Shown here piece by piece: positions 51,801 through 62,689 of a DNA stretch of 64,000 nt (within the stretch, counting starts at the first letter, position 1; each line of letters starts with the position of its first letter). The position numbers were made by a program, and so were the translations under genes. The stretch is from Cristatella mucedo. Its lineage: Eukaryota; Bryozoa; Phylactolaemata; Cristatellidae. The notes under the pieces were generated by a model. That model made no database searches. It had not been told where the DNA came from and saw only the letters and a list, made by a program, of their open reading frames with translations. The stretch spans positions 2,898,001 through 2,962,000 of the forward strand of contig WPIO01000029.1 of assembly GCA_009760855.2 (NCBI GenBank). Direction: 5' to 3'.

Positions 51801-54800
51801 GATCAAAAGGCAGGTACAAGGTATGGCAGGATCAAAAGGCCGCATCCGGCCATATATTGTAGTACCTTTAACAGAGCTTTGCAGCACGAGTCGATCGGCC
51901 TAGGCCGGTCAGTTGAGAAGTGAGTGGAGATGTTTCAGTAAGGCCTTATTTTTGCGAAAGCCTATTTATTGCTATGTGGACTTGTGTTATGAAGTTTTTT
52001 TTAAAGGTTTTTAGGGTTGTGTGGTTATCACGTTGGATTTGTTGTGCTGTTCTAGGATGAGCTTGCGCTTGTTGCCATTCGCTGGCTGGAATACTCTCGT
52101 GTCTCAATGCAGTTGTTCTTGTTTGTCGAGCGCAGGCAGAGGATGCCGAGCGCCGAGCTAAGAATCTGGAGGAAGCAAAGCAGGTCAAGATCGCAATGGA
52201 TCCTGCTTTACCAGCTGCCAAGCCCATAAAAGTGCGGGATGCCGAGGCCCATCGCTCGCAGAGGGTCAGCCTACGAGGCTGGGTGCACCGACTTCGTCGG
52301 CAGGGAAAAAACCTGATGTTCATCATTCTTCGCGACGGCACCGGTGTGCTCCAGTGCGTGTGCAACGATGCGCTGGTGAGTGACCTCCCTATATGGGGAG
52401 GGGCACTGGGCGCGCAACCAGTTGCCTGCTCTATCTAGCAGGTCTGTCGAGCAGCCCTGGGCTTCTGAGGACTCGCGAGCTTTGCATTGCAAATTTAGAG
52501 GAGCTCTTGAAATAGCTTTCGTACTATCGTGGCCGAGAGGTTTGTGTTCCCCAGGAGATGTCCCTGGTTTGCTAGACACGTGACTATTTATAGCCAGGGA
52601 TCGGCCAGATTATTCAAATTTTATTTCGGAGCGAATCGCATGAATTATTTATTACACACCGTGCTGCCGGTTCTCGTGGTAGACGGCAATACAGCAAGTG
52701 CCTCACCAAATTGAGGTGATCGTGCTGCAAGGAGCTGCTTGAAGTCACTCCAGGCCTGGAGTGACTTCAAACAGCTCCATAGCTAGTCCAGCTTCATTCC
52801 GTAGTCAGCTTCCTTTCCGTATCGAGCTGTTGCCTTAGTAGGGGGTTTTGGGCGTTTATTTTTACCTCTAGTCCCTGTGATTTTTGCCTCTAGTCCCTGT
52901 GATTCGTCCTTGATGTGCTTATGCGTGCTGACACTGTGCATGCTGCCACTAACCATATTTGCATGCTGACCCTGTGCATGTCACCCCTAACCATATTATT
53001 CATTTCGTTTGTTTTTCAAGCATGATTTTACTTACCATTCCATTGCATTTCACTTGACAGCAAATGTAAAGCGCCTAGAGAGAGATTAAGTTCTCTGAGG
53101 GCGCTTTATCAAGTGAATTATTATTATTAATATTATTAGTCTGGCCGTCAGCAGCGTTTGTCAGCACCGGTGACAAATAACGAGGATTATGCGAATCTGC
53201 ACTGATGTGGTGGAGCAGCACTGCTGGATTCGGCTGTTATTGGCAAGAGTAGCCGCCTTGGACATATATCCAATCCATGACATGTCGGGTTTCCGTCGAG
53301 TTGCAGCAATTATTTGCTTACATGCCCTAGCTGAAGGACCTCCTGTCTTACCACCTATTTAACTCCCCACCTTTTAGGCTTGAGAGGTGATGAGTTACAT
53401 GGGTGCCAATCATTCCACAATCTTGCACTGCTAGGCTATTCACACCATCTATTATTACTGCCAAGTGACAGAGTTTCAGCTTGGCACAGGCGAGGTGAGG
53501 GCTGAAGTTGACTCCCATTTGAAGTTTGCATGTCTATGGTCAACTGCTACACGGTCGTGTCTACACTGTCCGGTCCGCACTTAAATTTTTTCCAGTTACC
53601 TTCATCGCCGACTTGTGGGAAGGGGCATTGTCGAATGTAGTGCTGCATGGTTCTACTTATTGGCCAAGGCCGGTGGAAGCAGCCTCTGGACGACCAATAA
53701 GAACTACTTTCAAGGGCCTGCCTTCGTTACAGTGAAATAAATTGCAGAAAGATATGCAGTATCTACATAGATAGATTGTAGACACCGGATATATAGATAT
53801 ATCCTCTTGTCAATGCGTATTTACACAACTCGGAATAAAAAAAAAAGAGCCTAAAGCCGGCAGTTTGAACAACGCACTTGTGAAGGTTCATGTATAGTGT
53901 AAGGATTTTCAGTTTATCTCCGTGACCCAGATGCTTTAGCCGGCATATAAACCTGATTTGACTTACCGAAGGAGGGGTACCGAGAATTCGTTTGCAACTT
54001 AAAGCTGACAGCCTTCGATTGGCAAGCCTACATAGGCTTGCGGCTGTGCTGCTGGCCAGCCCAGGAGTAAAGTTGTTTCCAAGAGAAATCCACAGCCAAG
54101 CTACTGACCTGCTTGCACAGTGATGTCTGTACTGTGGGTGTTGTTTGTCAAAGTTCAGAGTTTACTTGTTGGACTAGTAATCGGGATATCAGGTTATATT
54201 CGTGGTTTTCCTCAGCAGTTTTTTATAGCTCAATTGCTCTAGTAGACAACCTTCGGGCTCTATTTTTTTTTATCGAATATACTCCGACCAGAGTGTAATG
54301 CTGATCCCCTAAATCGGTATTTCCAATGAATTTTCTAAGAAATAAGAGATAGCAAGACCATTCAGCTCAAAGAAAAAACTTTGAAATAATTTGACCTAAA
54401 AGGAGCGACAAATCCCAAATTATACACCATCGAGGAAGCAAACATTTCTTGATTCATTATTGCCGTATGAGCGCACCTGGTGGTCGTGTTATGATTCATT
54501 GCTACAAGACATGGTTATAAGCGATGTCAAGGATTAAAATAAAAAATGAATCCGAGCACAGCATTGCAAGTGAAAAGAAGTCCAACTCTACAGCCAATAC
54601 GAGTCTATTTATAGATTGAGCTCACTTCCTGCTATGGGCACAGTGCCCATAGCAGGCAGGTAATAAGGCCTCGTTTGGCACAGAACCAGGTCAGCCCCAG
54701 CTCATCCTGCTATAGGCACTGTTGAGCATTGTAGGAAGTGAGCTGGCTTTATGAACAAACTCTATTAGCTGATCTCAAAAGCCTGCCCCAGTGGTTGGTA

Positions 54801-57800
54801 CTCAAAAGCCAACGAAAGTCTTTGCATAGCTTTACTTTAAGATGGTCAAATTTGGTGTACACAGCTTCAGAAAAATCATCACCCCCCACTGCCTTAGTGA
54901 CTACAGTGTATTGTTACCAGCTGGGCTACTTGGGAGGCGCCACAAAGTCTCAGAATGTCGCATAACTGTGCTCTTCCAGCTTCAATTCTTTAAGATGTCA
55001 ATAGTACACCTTTGAAAGTAGTCGATCTGTCTAGGTTGCCTTGGGAGTTTGTTGTGCGAAAGCAATGCTGCTTGGCTGCAGTGACGATTTTATTTTGTTT
55101 ACCGATGCAAGCTTGTAATGATTATCGTTCGTTGACGTTATAGTGTCATACATATGATGCACTCACTCTGTCAACAGAATCGACGGTTCATGTCTATGGG
55201 ACTTTGCAAATCGTACCTGAGGGAAAGGCTGTAAGTGTTGTCACATCTATGCCAAGCAGCCGAGAGGCCATCGCGGTATTTTTGCCGTTGAGCACGCGAG
55301 TGCGCGTCATTCTTGTCTTGCCTGCTGCAGTGGGGCATTTTAATTGGCGCAGTTCGCTTCTGGATGTAGGCTCCCGGAGGCCACGAGCTCAGTGTGGACT
55401 ATTGGGAGTTGGTAGCAGCCTCTCCAGCTGGGGGCGCCGAGAGCCTGTTTAACGAGGATGCGCACATTGACATCCAGCTCAACAACAGGCACATAATGAT
55501 CCGAGGAGAAAACGTACGTTAAGCCGAAAGCACTTGCTGGCTGCCTTACGCACAAGGTTTAGCCTACAGCTTGGTGCCAGTTTACTTGCCGCTTTGGCAA
55601 GCCGCCCGTTTTACACGAAAGCATTGCTCGAGTTGGCCAGCAGACGGGTGCCGGACTGCGGCAGATATTGGTCGCTTTCTTCTCTCCAGACTTCGAAGAT
55701 ACTAAAGATGAGGTCTGTCGTGATGCAGTGCTTCCGCGAGCATTACTTCAATCGCGGTTATTTCGAAGTCACCCCTCCTACTCTTGTGCAGACGATGTGC
55801 GAGGGTGGCTCGACGCTCTTCAAGCTGGCTTACTTTAATGAGCAGGTTAGTCACGTGGGGCCGTCGGCCGAGCTCGACGCGTGCTCGCTCGTGCATGCAA
55901 GCGCGCTGCAATGGTGGTCTCCAGTTCGGGTTTGCCACCATCCGAAAGTCGGCGAGACATGTGCGCGCCTCATTTCGGCCTCGGTTGCTTTCGTTAGCTG
56001 TTCGAGTCTGGCTGCCCCAGATTTCTTGCAATCGGCCTTGCTCACGGCTGCCGTCGACCGGGCCGAGCTTTCCTCTCGACAGCTTGTCCACTATCTGAGT
56101 TGCAGGCGTACCTAACACAGTCATCGCAGCTGTATCTTGAAACATGCATACCGGCCATGGGAGACGTGTTCTGCATTGCGCAGTCCTATCGAGCCGAGTT
56201 ATCTCGCACTCGGCGCCATCTTGCCGAGTACAGTCACGTCGAGGGCGAGTGCCCATTCATCACTTTCGACGAGCTGCTCGATCGTTTAGAAGATCTCGTG
56301 TGTGACACCGTGGACCGGGTGTTGAAATCACCGTTTGCTCATCTGCTCTACGAAGTGAACCCGGTAAGCTTGCATGGGGGTGCAGTGCTTTGCCTGCTAC
56401 CCAGAAGTGATCATGTGTGCTGCAAGCAGTGTGGGCGTAGCGAACTGCACACAGTAAACTGTATGCTTAGTACTTCTTTCACCCATTTGCTGCATCGCAA
56501 GAGCCTGGTTAAGCTGAGGGCCATCGCAGCTTGCTTGCACCTGCAATGTGGCGATTAGAGTTGCACCTTATGTGTTGGCCAATCTGTAAGGCACTTGTAC
56601 TTCACAACAGATGCACAATCCAAAAATGCTGATGTCGACAATAAACCATCTCCTCAACCGTTCCCAGGTTAGCTCCTTACCAGATGATCCTTGTGATGAT
56701 CTAGCCGATCGCTTCTCTCGATTCTTTGTGCAGAAGATAGACAAAATCAGGGAATCCATCCCTGCGATGACAACCTTCCCACTAGAATGCTGTTCCTCGG
56801 TTCCTGGCTGCGCCTCAATGTCTGCATTTAAACAGGTCACCAGTGATGTAGTCCTAAAGCTCGTATCTCAATCAAAGAAGACAACAAGTCCACTGGACCC
56901 TATTCCCACTGTCCTGCTCTTACGTTGCATTGATCTGCTGCTGCCATGCATAACCAACATCATTAATATGTCATTAGCCTCAGGTCAGGTCCCAGCACCT
57001 TTCAAAAAAGCTGTAGTCAGGCCACTTCTCAAGAAAGCTACACTAGACCAAGAGAACTTAAGCAACTACCGCCCAGTCTCCCTTCTACCATTCCTATCAA
57101 AGACACTGGAACGGGTCGTGGCAGACCAGCTGAACTCGTATATCGAAACCTCACACCTTGCTAGTAAGTTCCAGTCTGGCTTTAGAGCTAATCACTCCAC
57201 AGAGTCAGCATTGCTTCGGGTATACAACGACCTACTTAGGAATGCAGACATGGGTAGAGTGTCTCTTCTTGTTTTGCTCGATCTTTCGGCAGCTTTTGAT
57301 ACCATCGATCACAAAGTACTTCTAGAGCGCCTCTTATCTCGCCTGGGCATCACTGGCACTGCTCTGCAGTGGTTCAGGTCCTATCTCAGTGGGAGACTCC
57401 AGAGTGTTGACGTGAATGGACAAAGATCATCTGAAGAACCTCTAAAATATGGAGTACCTCAGGGCTCTGTGCTAGATCCGGTCCTTTTCACCGTTTATAC
57501 TCTCCCTCTCGCTGATGTGATTGCCAAGCACAATCTAGGCTTTCACTTCTATGCGGATGACACTCAGTTGTACCTTTGCTTTGATCCCTCCCAGCCTTCG
57601 AGCACCTCAAATTCTCTCAACTCACTTGCTGCATGCATTGATGACATCCGATCATGGATGGCAGCAAATTTTCTAAAACTAAACGATGATAAAACTAACT
57701 TACTAGTTATGGGCAAACCTAGTGTTATTCAGAAATTGGAAAGGCTGACTTTCAAAATTGGCTCTGCCAGCATATCTCCAGTTGCATCAGCTCGAAATCT

Positions 57801-59949
57801 AGGTGTCATATTCCAAAGCGACCTCTCGTTAGACGACCACATCAGCTCCACAGTCAAATCAGCCTATTTTCAGCTTCATAACATTGCTAAAATTAGGGCT
57901 TGTTTAGATAAGGATACCACGTCCAAGTTGGTCCATGCATTCGTGACATCTCGTCTCGACTTCTGCAACTCACTGCTTACTGGCCTACCAGCATGTGCGA
58001 TCAGGCAATTGCAGCTGGTGCAAAACTCTGCAGCTAGGCTTGTCTGTCGTGAGCATCGCAGTTGCCACATTACTCCACTTCTCGCCGACCTGCACTGGTT
58101 ACCAGTCAAGCAACGGATTGACTTCAAGGTTTTGTCGCTCACTTTTAGGTCTCTTCATTCTATGGCTCCAGCCTATATTTCAGATATACTACCCCATCAG
58201 GCAAAGCATCGTACCACTCGCTTTTCGGAATCCAACAGTCTAGAAATACCTCGTACAAACCTTAAATCCTTTGGAGACCGTGCATTTAGCTCGTATGCTC
58301 CCACAGCCTGGAACTCCCTCCCGACCTGCATCAGAACATCCCCTGACCTGACCACATTTAAAAGAAACTTAAAAACATACCTATTTAGGACAGCATTTAG
58401 TGGGTCCTTGTGATTCGTCCTCGATGTGCCTATGCGTGCTGACACTGTTCATGCTGCCACTAACCACGTTTGCATGCTGACCCAGTGCATGTAACCCCTA
58501 ACCATGTTATTCATTTTGTTTGTTTTTCAAGCATGATTTTACTTACTAATCTATTGCATATCACTTTGCAGCAAATGTAAAGCGCCTAGAAAGAGATTAA
58601 GTTCTCTGAGGGCGCTTTATCAAGTGCAATATTGTCATTATATTATAACTTATGTCGTGGGTTTGATTCCTGCTGCAGGCAATCCTGAATTGCCAATTGC
58701 AAGCAGTCAGGATAGCCAATGAGACTACGCTGCAGCTAGATTCAGTTCCCCGAGGACAATATACAAAATATTGTTAAAAATAAATAAATAAATGAAGTAT
58801 TGTTATTATTTCAAATAAGTTTGCTAATTTAATTTACCCGTTTCTTTAGTTCATAGGCTATCTGCGCTGTGGCAGCCACTGAAGCATATGAAATTGAGCT
58901 AGCTACCACTGACTAGTGTGATACAGTCGACTCCTAAGAATAGCGGATATAGGAGTACTCTTTTTATGAAAATAGCAGTCCTTCATCCCAGATTTAGTCA
59001 TACTGTTAGTCTCACTCTGCATATGCCAATACTCGGCATGTAAGAATGCCTATTTGCCGGCCGAGCTCATTCTTACGAGCAGAGTATACTGTATACGACG
59101 CCTTGAATACAGTGAGATACGAATTGGTGTCTGTTGTAGGACTTCAAGCCACCGAAGCGGCCTTTTAGGCGCATGAACTATACAGATGCCATTAAGTACC
59201 TCAAGGAAAACAACATTACCAAGGATGACGGGACATTTTACGAGTTCGGCGAGGCATGTTCTTTAGCCTTTTTTTTTATTACTATTGCATGCATACAGTA
59301 TATTTCGCGCTGGGTGCGAGAGCCCTAGACCGATTTGGATGGTGGATTGGATTCTCGTTGCACTGCTCTGTTAGGACATCCCAGAGGCACCTGAACGGAA
59401 AATGACAGACCAAATTAACGAACCAATCATGCTCTGCCGTTTCCCAGTGGAAATCAAATCGTTCTATATGCAGCGATGCCCTGAGGATAAGAGGCTAACA
59501 GAGTCGGTATGTATAGCCCAAACTGTGTTTGTTACACTGGCTAGTTTTCTGTAGTGCACTCAATGCTTAGACGGCTTTCGTTGTCTGTTCCTCTAGGTTG
59601 ATATTCTCATGCCCGGTGTTGGCGAGATAGTCGGCGGCTCGATGAGGACGTGGAACTATGAGGAGCTAATGGAGGGCTACAAGAGAGAGGGAATAGACCC
59701 GACCCCTTACTACTGGTACACCGACCAGGTAAGCATGCTGCACACGTCTTTGGCCTGCATCTTGGGAGTGCGTCGGCAAGCGTCTCGTCACCCAAACCCT
59801 TCGTGCCTTCTTTGTAGAGGAAGTATGGAAGCTGCCCACACGGCGGCTACGGGCTCGGACTGGAGCGCTTCCTGACGTGGCTACTCAACAGGCAGCACAT
59901 CAGAGACGTGTGCTTGTACCCTAGGTTCATCGAGAGATGCACGCCTTAA
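48816..59949 (+). CDS. NARS1: cytosolic asparaginyl-tRNA synthetase, complete, 12 exons
   Basis: Class IIb synthetase that charges tRNA-Asn with asparagine. Exons: 48816-48858, 49069-49217, 51085-51177, 52136-52375, 55144-55230, 55370-55513, 55690-55845, 56106-56363, 59140-59253, 59375-59506, 59597-59728, 59818-59949. They sum to 559 codons (human 548). The metazoan N-terminal extension has [22 protein letters not shown] and a lysine-rich helix. The OB-fold anticodon domain starts near residue 138 ([16 protein letters not shown]). Motif 1 is [11 protein letters not shown]. Motif 2 is at about 326-352 ([20 protein letters not shown]). Motif 3 is at about 525-539 ([15 protein letters not shown]). 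Intron 1 is phase 1; the other ten are phase 0. Intron 9 has a GC donor (GAG|GCATGT) and an AG acceptor. Intron 8 holds a LINE. The start ATG has A at -3 and matches the family N-terminus. No disabling change was seen. Confidence 0.97.
49358..49950 (-). mobile_element. cluster of three SINE-B copies
   Basis: Copies at about 49,358-49,495, 49,505-49,620 and 49,855-49,950 all lie on minus in NARS1 intron 2. Each shows the B-box region (for example GGATTCGAACCC as seen on plus) and the body (GGCTATCACCACAA or relatives). Confidence 0.75.
51763..51840 (+). repeat. 29-bp tandem repeat, 2.7 copies
   Basis: Two exact 29-bp units (GTATGGCAGGATCAAAAG..., at 51,763 and 51,792) and a 20-bp partial third copy, in NARS1 intron 3. 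Confidence 0.95.
52731..52778. repeat. 48-bp palindrome without loop
   Basis: The central 32 bp (52,739-52,770) are a perfect palindrome centred on CCAGG|CCTGG. The 24-bp arms have one mismatch overall. It lies in NARS1 intron 4. Confidence 0.93.
52905..53142 (+). mobile_element. LINE 3' tail fragment
   Basis: Matches the last ~240 bp of the intact LINE from CCTTGATGTGCTTATGCGTGC to the AAAGCGCCTAG/GGCGCTTTATC stem-loop and an ATTATTATT tail. It is 5' truncated, in NARS1 intron 4. Confidence 0.9.
54619..54744. repeat. 126-bp MITE-like inverted-repeat unit
   Basis: 11-bp terminal inverted repeats (AGCTCACTTCC and GGAAGTGAGCT) bound the unit. Just inside the left end is a 29-bp hairpin with 14-bp perfect arms and a 1-nt loop (54,628-54,656). 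A partial copy of that hairpin motif (CCTGCTATAGGCACTG) recurs at 54,706. It lies in NARS1 intron 4. Confidence 0.75.
56590..58650 (+). mobile_element. 5'-truncated CR1/L2-type LINE with open RT frame
   Basis: This non-LTR retrotransposon is inserted in sense in NARS1 intron 8. It lacks the apurinic endonuclease part. The 3' UTR after 58,413 ends with the stem-loop AAAGCGCC ... AGAGATTAAGTTCTCT ... GGCGCTTT and a short AT-rich tail. Fragments of the family are found across the window. Confidence 0.93.
56611..58413 (+). CDS. LINE ORF2 C-terminal part: reverse transcriptase
   Basis: 600 codons without a stop. RT blocks are in order: [48 protein letters not shown] with the first catalytic Asp, [14 protein letters not shown] and [11 protein letters not shown] with the YADD pair. 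The C-terminal region ([45 protein letters not shown]) is typical of CR1/L2-clade elements. The 5' truncation removes the endonuclease, so this copy cannot move on its own, but the frame implies a young insertion. The first ATG is arbitrary. Confidence 0.93.
   Translation: MHNPKMLMSTINHLLNRSQVSSLPDDPCDDLADRFSRFFVQKIDKIRESIPAMTTFPLECCSSVPGCASMSAFKQVTSDVVLKLVSQSKKTTSPLDPIPTVLLLRCIDLLLPCITNIINMSLASGQVPAPFKKAVVRPLLKKATLDQENLSNYRPVSLLPFLSKTLERVVADQLNSYIETSHLASKFQSGFRANHSTESALLRVYNDLLRNADMGRVSLLVLLDLSAAFDTIDHKVLLERLLSRLGITGTALQWFRSYLSGRLQSVDVNGQRSSEEPLKYGVPQGSVLDPVLFTVYTLPLADVIAKHNLGFHFYADDTQLYLCFDPSQPSSTSNSLNSLAACIDDIRSWMAANFLKLNDDKTNLLVMGKPSVIQKLERLTFKIGSASISPVASARNLGVIFQSDLSLDDHISSTVKSAYFQLHNIAKIRACLDKDTTSKLVHAFVTSRLDFCNSLLTGLPACAIRQLQLVQNSAARLVCREHRSCHITPLLADLHWLPVKQRIDFKVLSLTFRSLHSMAPAYISDILPHQAKHRTTRFSESNSLEIPRTNLKSFGDRAFSSYAPTAWNSLPTCIRTSPDLTTFKRNLKTYLFRTAFSGSL
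58645..58790 (+). mobile_element. SINE-B copy abutting the LINE tail
   Basis: ATGTCGTGGGTTTGATTCC is followed by a diverged body and an (AAAT)n tail. It begins directly where the LINE ends. Confidence 0.6.
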
Positions 59950-59952
59950 ACA

Positions 59953-59958
59953 AATAAA
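59953..59958 (+). promoter_or_regulatory. NARS1 polyadenylation signal
   Basis: AATAAA begins three bases after the TAA stop, giving an extremely short 3' UTR if used. Confidence 0.8.
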
Positions 59959-59974
59959 AGTATATTTATATGGA

Positions 59975-60736
59975 AAGTGTTTCATTTTATCCACACTGCA
60001 TTCAAATGTGATCATTTATATTTATGAACTCGGCCTAAACTAAAAACAAAACTTACACGTACACTGCAGAATAGTCTGCTCGATGCAAACGTAACGCTGG
60101 TAAAGAGCACGTGTTGTGGCGACATGCCCGCAATATGCAGACACGGTAAACAAACCTAGCTGAAAATCTGGCAACTTTTTACTAAGCTGACTAGTACGCG
60201 ACTTAACCCATGAACACTCCGGGACTGCTTTTCAAGTAAGGTCTAGCTTGAGGCACGGCTAGGAAGCCTAGCTTTCTGCTTGGTTGTTGATTTCTCTTGC
60301 TAGCAGCAGTCTGCTGAAAGTTTTCCTTAGGGGGGGCGGTCCTATAAAATGACGATTTCATCGATCGATTTCAGCTGCCCTGTGCATACACATAACGCAG
60401 GCAAGTCATAGCTAAAACTAAAAAATAGGTGAATATGTTAAGAGCTAGCAAGTGTCACGGCCATCGATAGCAGGTTTTTGCTATCAACATAAGAATGTCA
60501 TGTTAAAGACATGAACCTGCCTCTCTAATGAATGCACGAAAACGAACATAAGAAGCAAAGGCAAATGTAGCAGCTGAATTTATACTTTTGTTCCACCCTC
60601 ACGCAAAGGTGCTAGTGTGCAAGCACGGAGATACAGCCGTAAACCGCAGAGTATCAAGCCAAGACAAAAGGTTCACCCAGAAGGATTTCGGTAACCTGGC
60701 AGAATGGGTTGGACACCAATAGGATATAAAAAAAAA
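59975..60736. other. intergenic, no recognisable feature
   Basis: I see no gene, repeat family or long frame between the NARS1 end and the next SINE. Confidence 0.5.
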
Positions 60737-60880
60737 TATAATTCATTTATATAGCGCCCCAAGAGAACTTAATCTCTATTCAGGCGCTTCACATGTGCCT
60801 CGGGGCTCGAGCCCACGACCTCAGTCAGACCTTGGTCGGGGTGAGCACCTTAACCGCTAGACCAAACCAGCTCGGCGGAT
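60737..60880 (-). mobile_element. SINE-A copy, full length
   Basis: All parts are present: ATTTATATAGCGCCCC, AGAGAACTTAATCTCT, GCCTCGGGGCTCGAGCCC and AACCGCTAGACCAAACC. Confidence 0.87.
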
Positions 60881-60945
60881 AGGCGAGCATCTATTGTCGT
60901 TTGCCAGTTTAGACGGCGAGTCTTGCTTTCTACCAACTCGGAGTC

Positions 60946-61500
60946 TTAATAATAATAATAATAATAATAATATTGCACTTGATAAAGCGCCCTCAGAGAA
61001 CTTAATCTCTTTCTAGGCGCTTTACATTTGTTGCAAAGTGATACGCAATAGATTAGTAAGTAAAATCATGCTTGAAAAACAAACAAAATGAATAACATGG
61101 TTAGGGGTTACATGCACTGGGTCAGCATGCAAATGTGGTTAGTGGCAGCATGAACAGTGTCAGCACGCATAAGCACATCAAGGACGAATCACAAGGACCC
61201 ACTAAATGCTGTCCTAAATAGGTATGTTTTTTTTAAAGTTTCTTTTAAATGTGGTCAGGTCAGGGGATGTTCTGATGCAGGTCGGGAGGGAGTTCCAGGC
61301 TGTGGGAGCATACGAGCTAAATGCACGGTCTCCAAAGGATTTAAGGTTTGTACGAGGTATTTCTAGACTGTTGGATTCCGAAAAGCGAGTGGTACGATGC
61401 TTTGCCTGATGGGGTAGTATATCTGAAATATAGGCTGGAGCCATAGAATGAAGAGACCTAAAAGTGAGCGACAAAACCTTGAAGTCAATCCGTTGCTTGT
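60946..61500 (-). mobile_element. LINE 3' fragment, nearly identical to the intact copy
   Basis: A (TAA)n tail at 60,946-60,971 is followed by the 3' stem-loop, the 3' UTR and a C-terminal reading frame (61,474 down to about 61,230). That frame matches the intact LINE residue for residue over about 78 residues before a frameshift near an expanded T run. It is 5' truncated at about 61,500. Confidence 0.92.
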
Positions 61501-62049
61501 CTTACTACGGTCTTCCGGTTTGTAGGAGGATTACACGGCAGTCTTGCTATAAGTCAGGCTTCCAACTGAGCGTTTATGGGATAGGAATGGCGGTTCTCTG
61601 CAGCCAGGCTTCGCTAACGCAATTACCGGTACAATGAAACATGTCCGCTATAGCCTTTATCAGACGTTACCTCAAAATCTTAAAACTCCGAGCTCAGCGT
61701 CAGGGTCTTAGCAGGAACCCATCGATGATTTTGCTGCTTGAGTCGTCTGCCATTCCTTGCTAAGCAATGCAGTAGGGGTGGCCTGAACGGTATCCATGAT
61801 TGGTCACTTGCTAAGTCTTGGTTCAAAAAGTATAGACCAGTTTTGGCTGCTGAGCCTTCGCCAAGTTTTCCTCTGGTCTAGACCACCCCAAAGTTTTGGT
61901 GACTTAAACACCGAAGACACAGAGTTGATAGGAAGCAAGACTCACCGTCTAAACCAGACTTACAAGAAACAAATACTTCTAAGCATTTGGTAATCGATAA
62001 CTCCCAGTGTCTGCACATATAAGCATAAAAGTTCAATTCTCAAGGATGG
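61501..62049. other. unassigned intergenic sequence
   Basis: Nothing recognisable on either strand. Confidence 0.45.
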
Positions 62050-62345
62050 AGTGAATTCTGGTAAGAAAATGTGGTTAGCTTCTTTTTAAATGTCAAGTTA
62101 GGGGACATCCTAACCTCAGTAGATAGCAAGCATAGGAACTGAAAGCAAGGTCTAAAGATTCTTGGTTAGAGGCAAAGCTATACGACTTGTGTCAGAAGAG
62201 CCAGCGGAACGATGCCTGATTGGGAAGTAGTTTGGAGAGGTAGGCCGAAGCAAGAGAATGAAGGAAACTGTAAGTGATTGACAAGTTCTTGAAGTCAAAA
62301 TGCTGCTTGATGGGGAGTCAGTGAGAAGTAATGTAGTGTGTCAGT
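62050..62345 (-). mobile_element. decayed LINE C-terminal fragment
   Basis: Read on minus, relics of the LTF-to-FKRN region are visible, for example CTTTTTAAATGTCAAGTTAGGGGACATCC on plus, broken into parts. It is highly mutated. Confidence 0.6.
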
Positions 62346-62499
62346 TGAAACTTACAAAACTAGCTGCAAATGTGTGCACCAGCTTAATAATCTTATTGCA
62401 AAGGCAGGAAGACCTTCCAGATTTAGGGCATTTAAGTGGGGCTATCAATAACGCATGGGCATGCCTGGATTTTGCAACCTTAATAGTTGTGCTTAGAAA

Positions 62500-62640
62500 C
62501 TTAACCCTCACTCGGCCTTCGTATCTACCACAGCTTCTGCCCGAAATCTGGGTGACCTATTTCAAAGTGACATTTAACCAGAGGACCACATCAGCTCCAC
62601 AGCCAAATCTTGCTACTTTCAGCTACAATCCTTAAAGTAC
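62500..62640 (+). mobile_element. LINE fragment, plus strand
   Basis: CCCGAAATCTGGGTGACC, TTCAAAGTGACATTTAACC and GACCACATCAGCTCCACAG match the intact LINE at about 57,790-57,855. Confidence 0.75.
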
Positions 62641-62689
62641 GGCCTGACTTACGGACCAGTCAAAACCCGAAGCGGTATAATACACTTGT

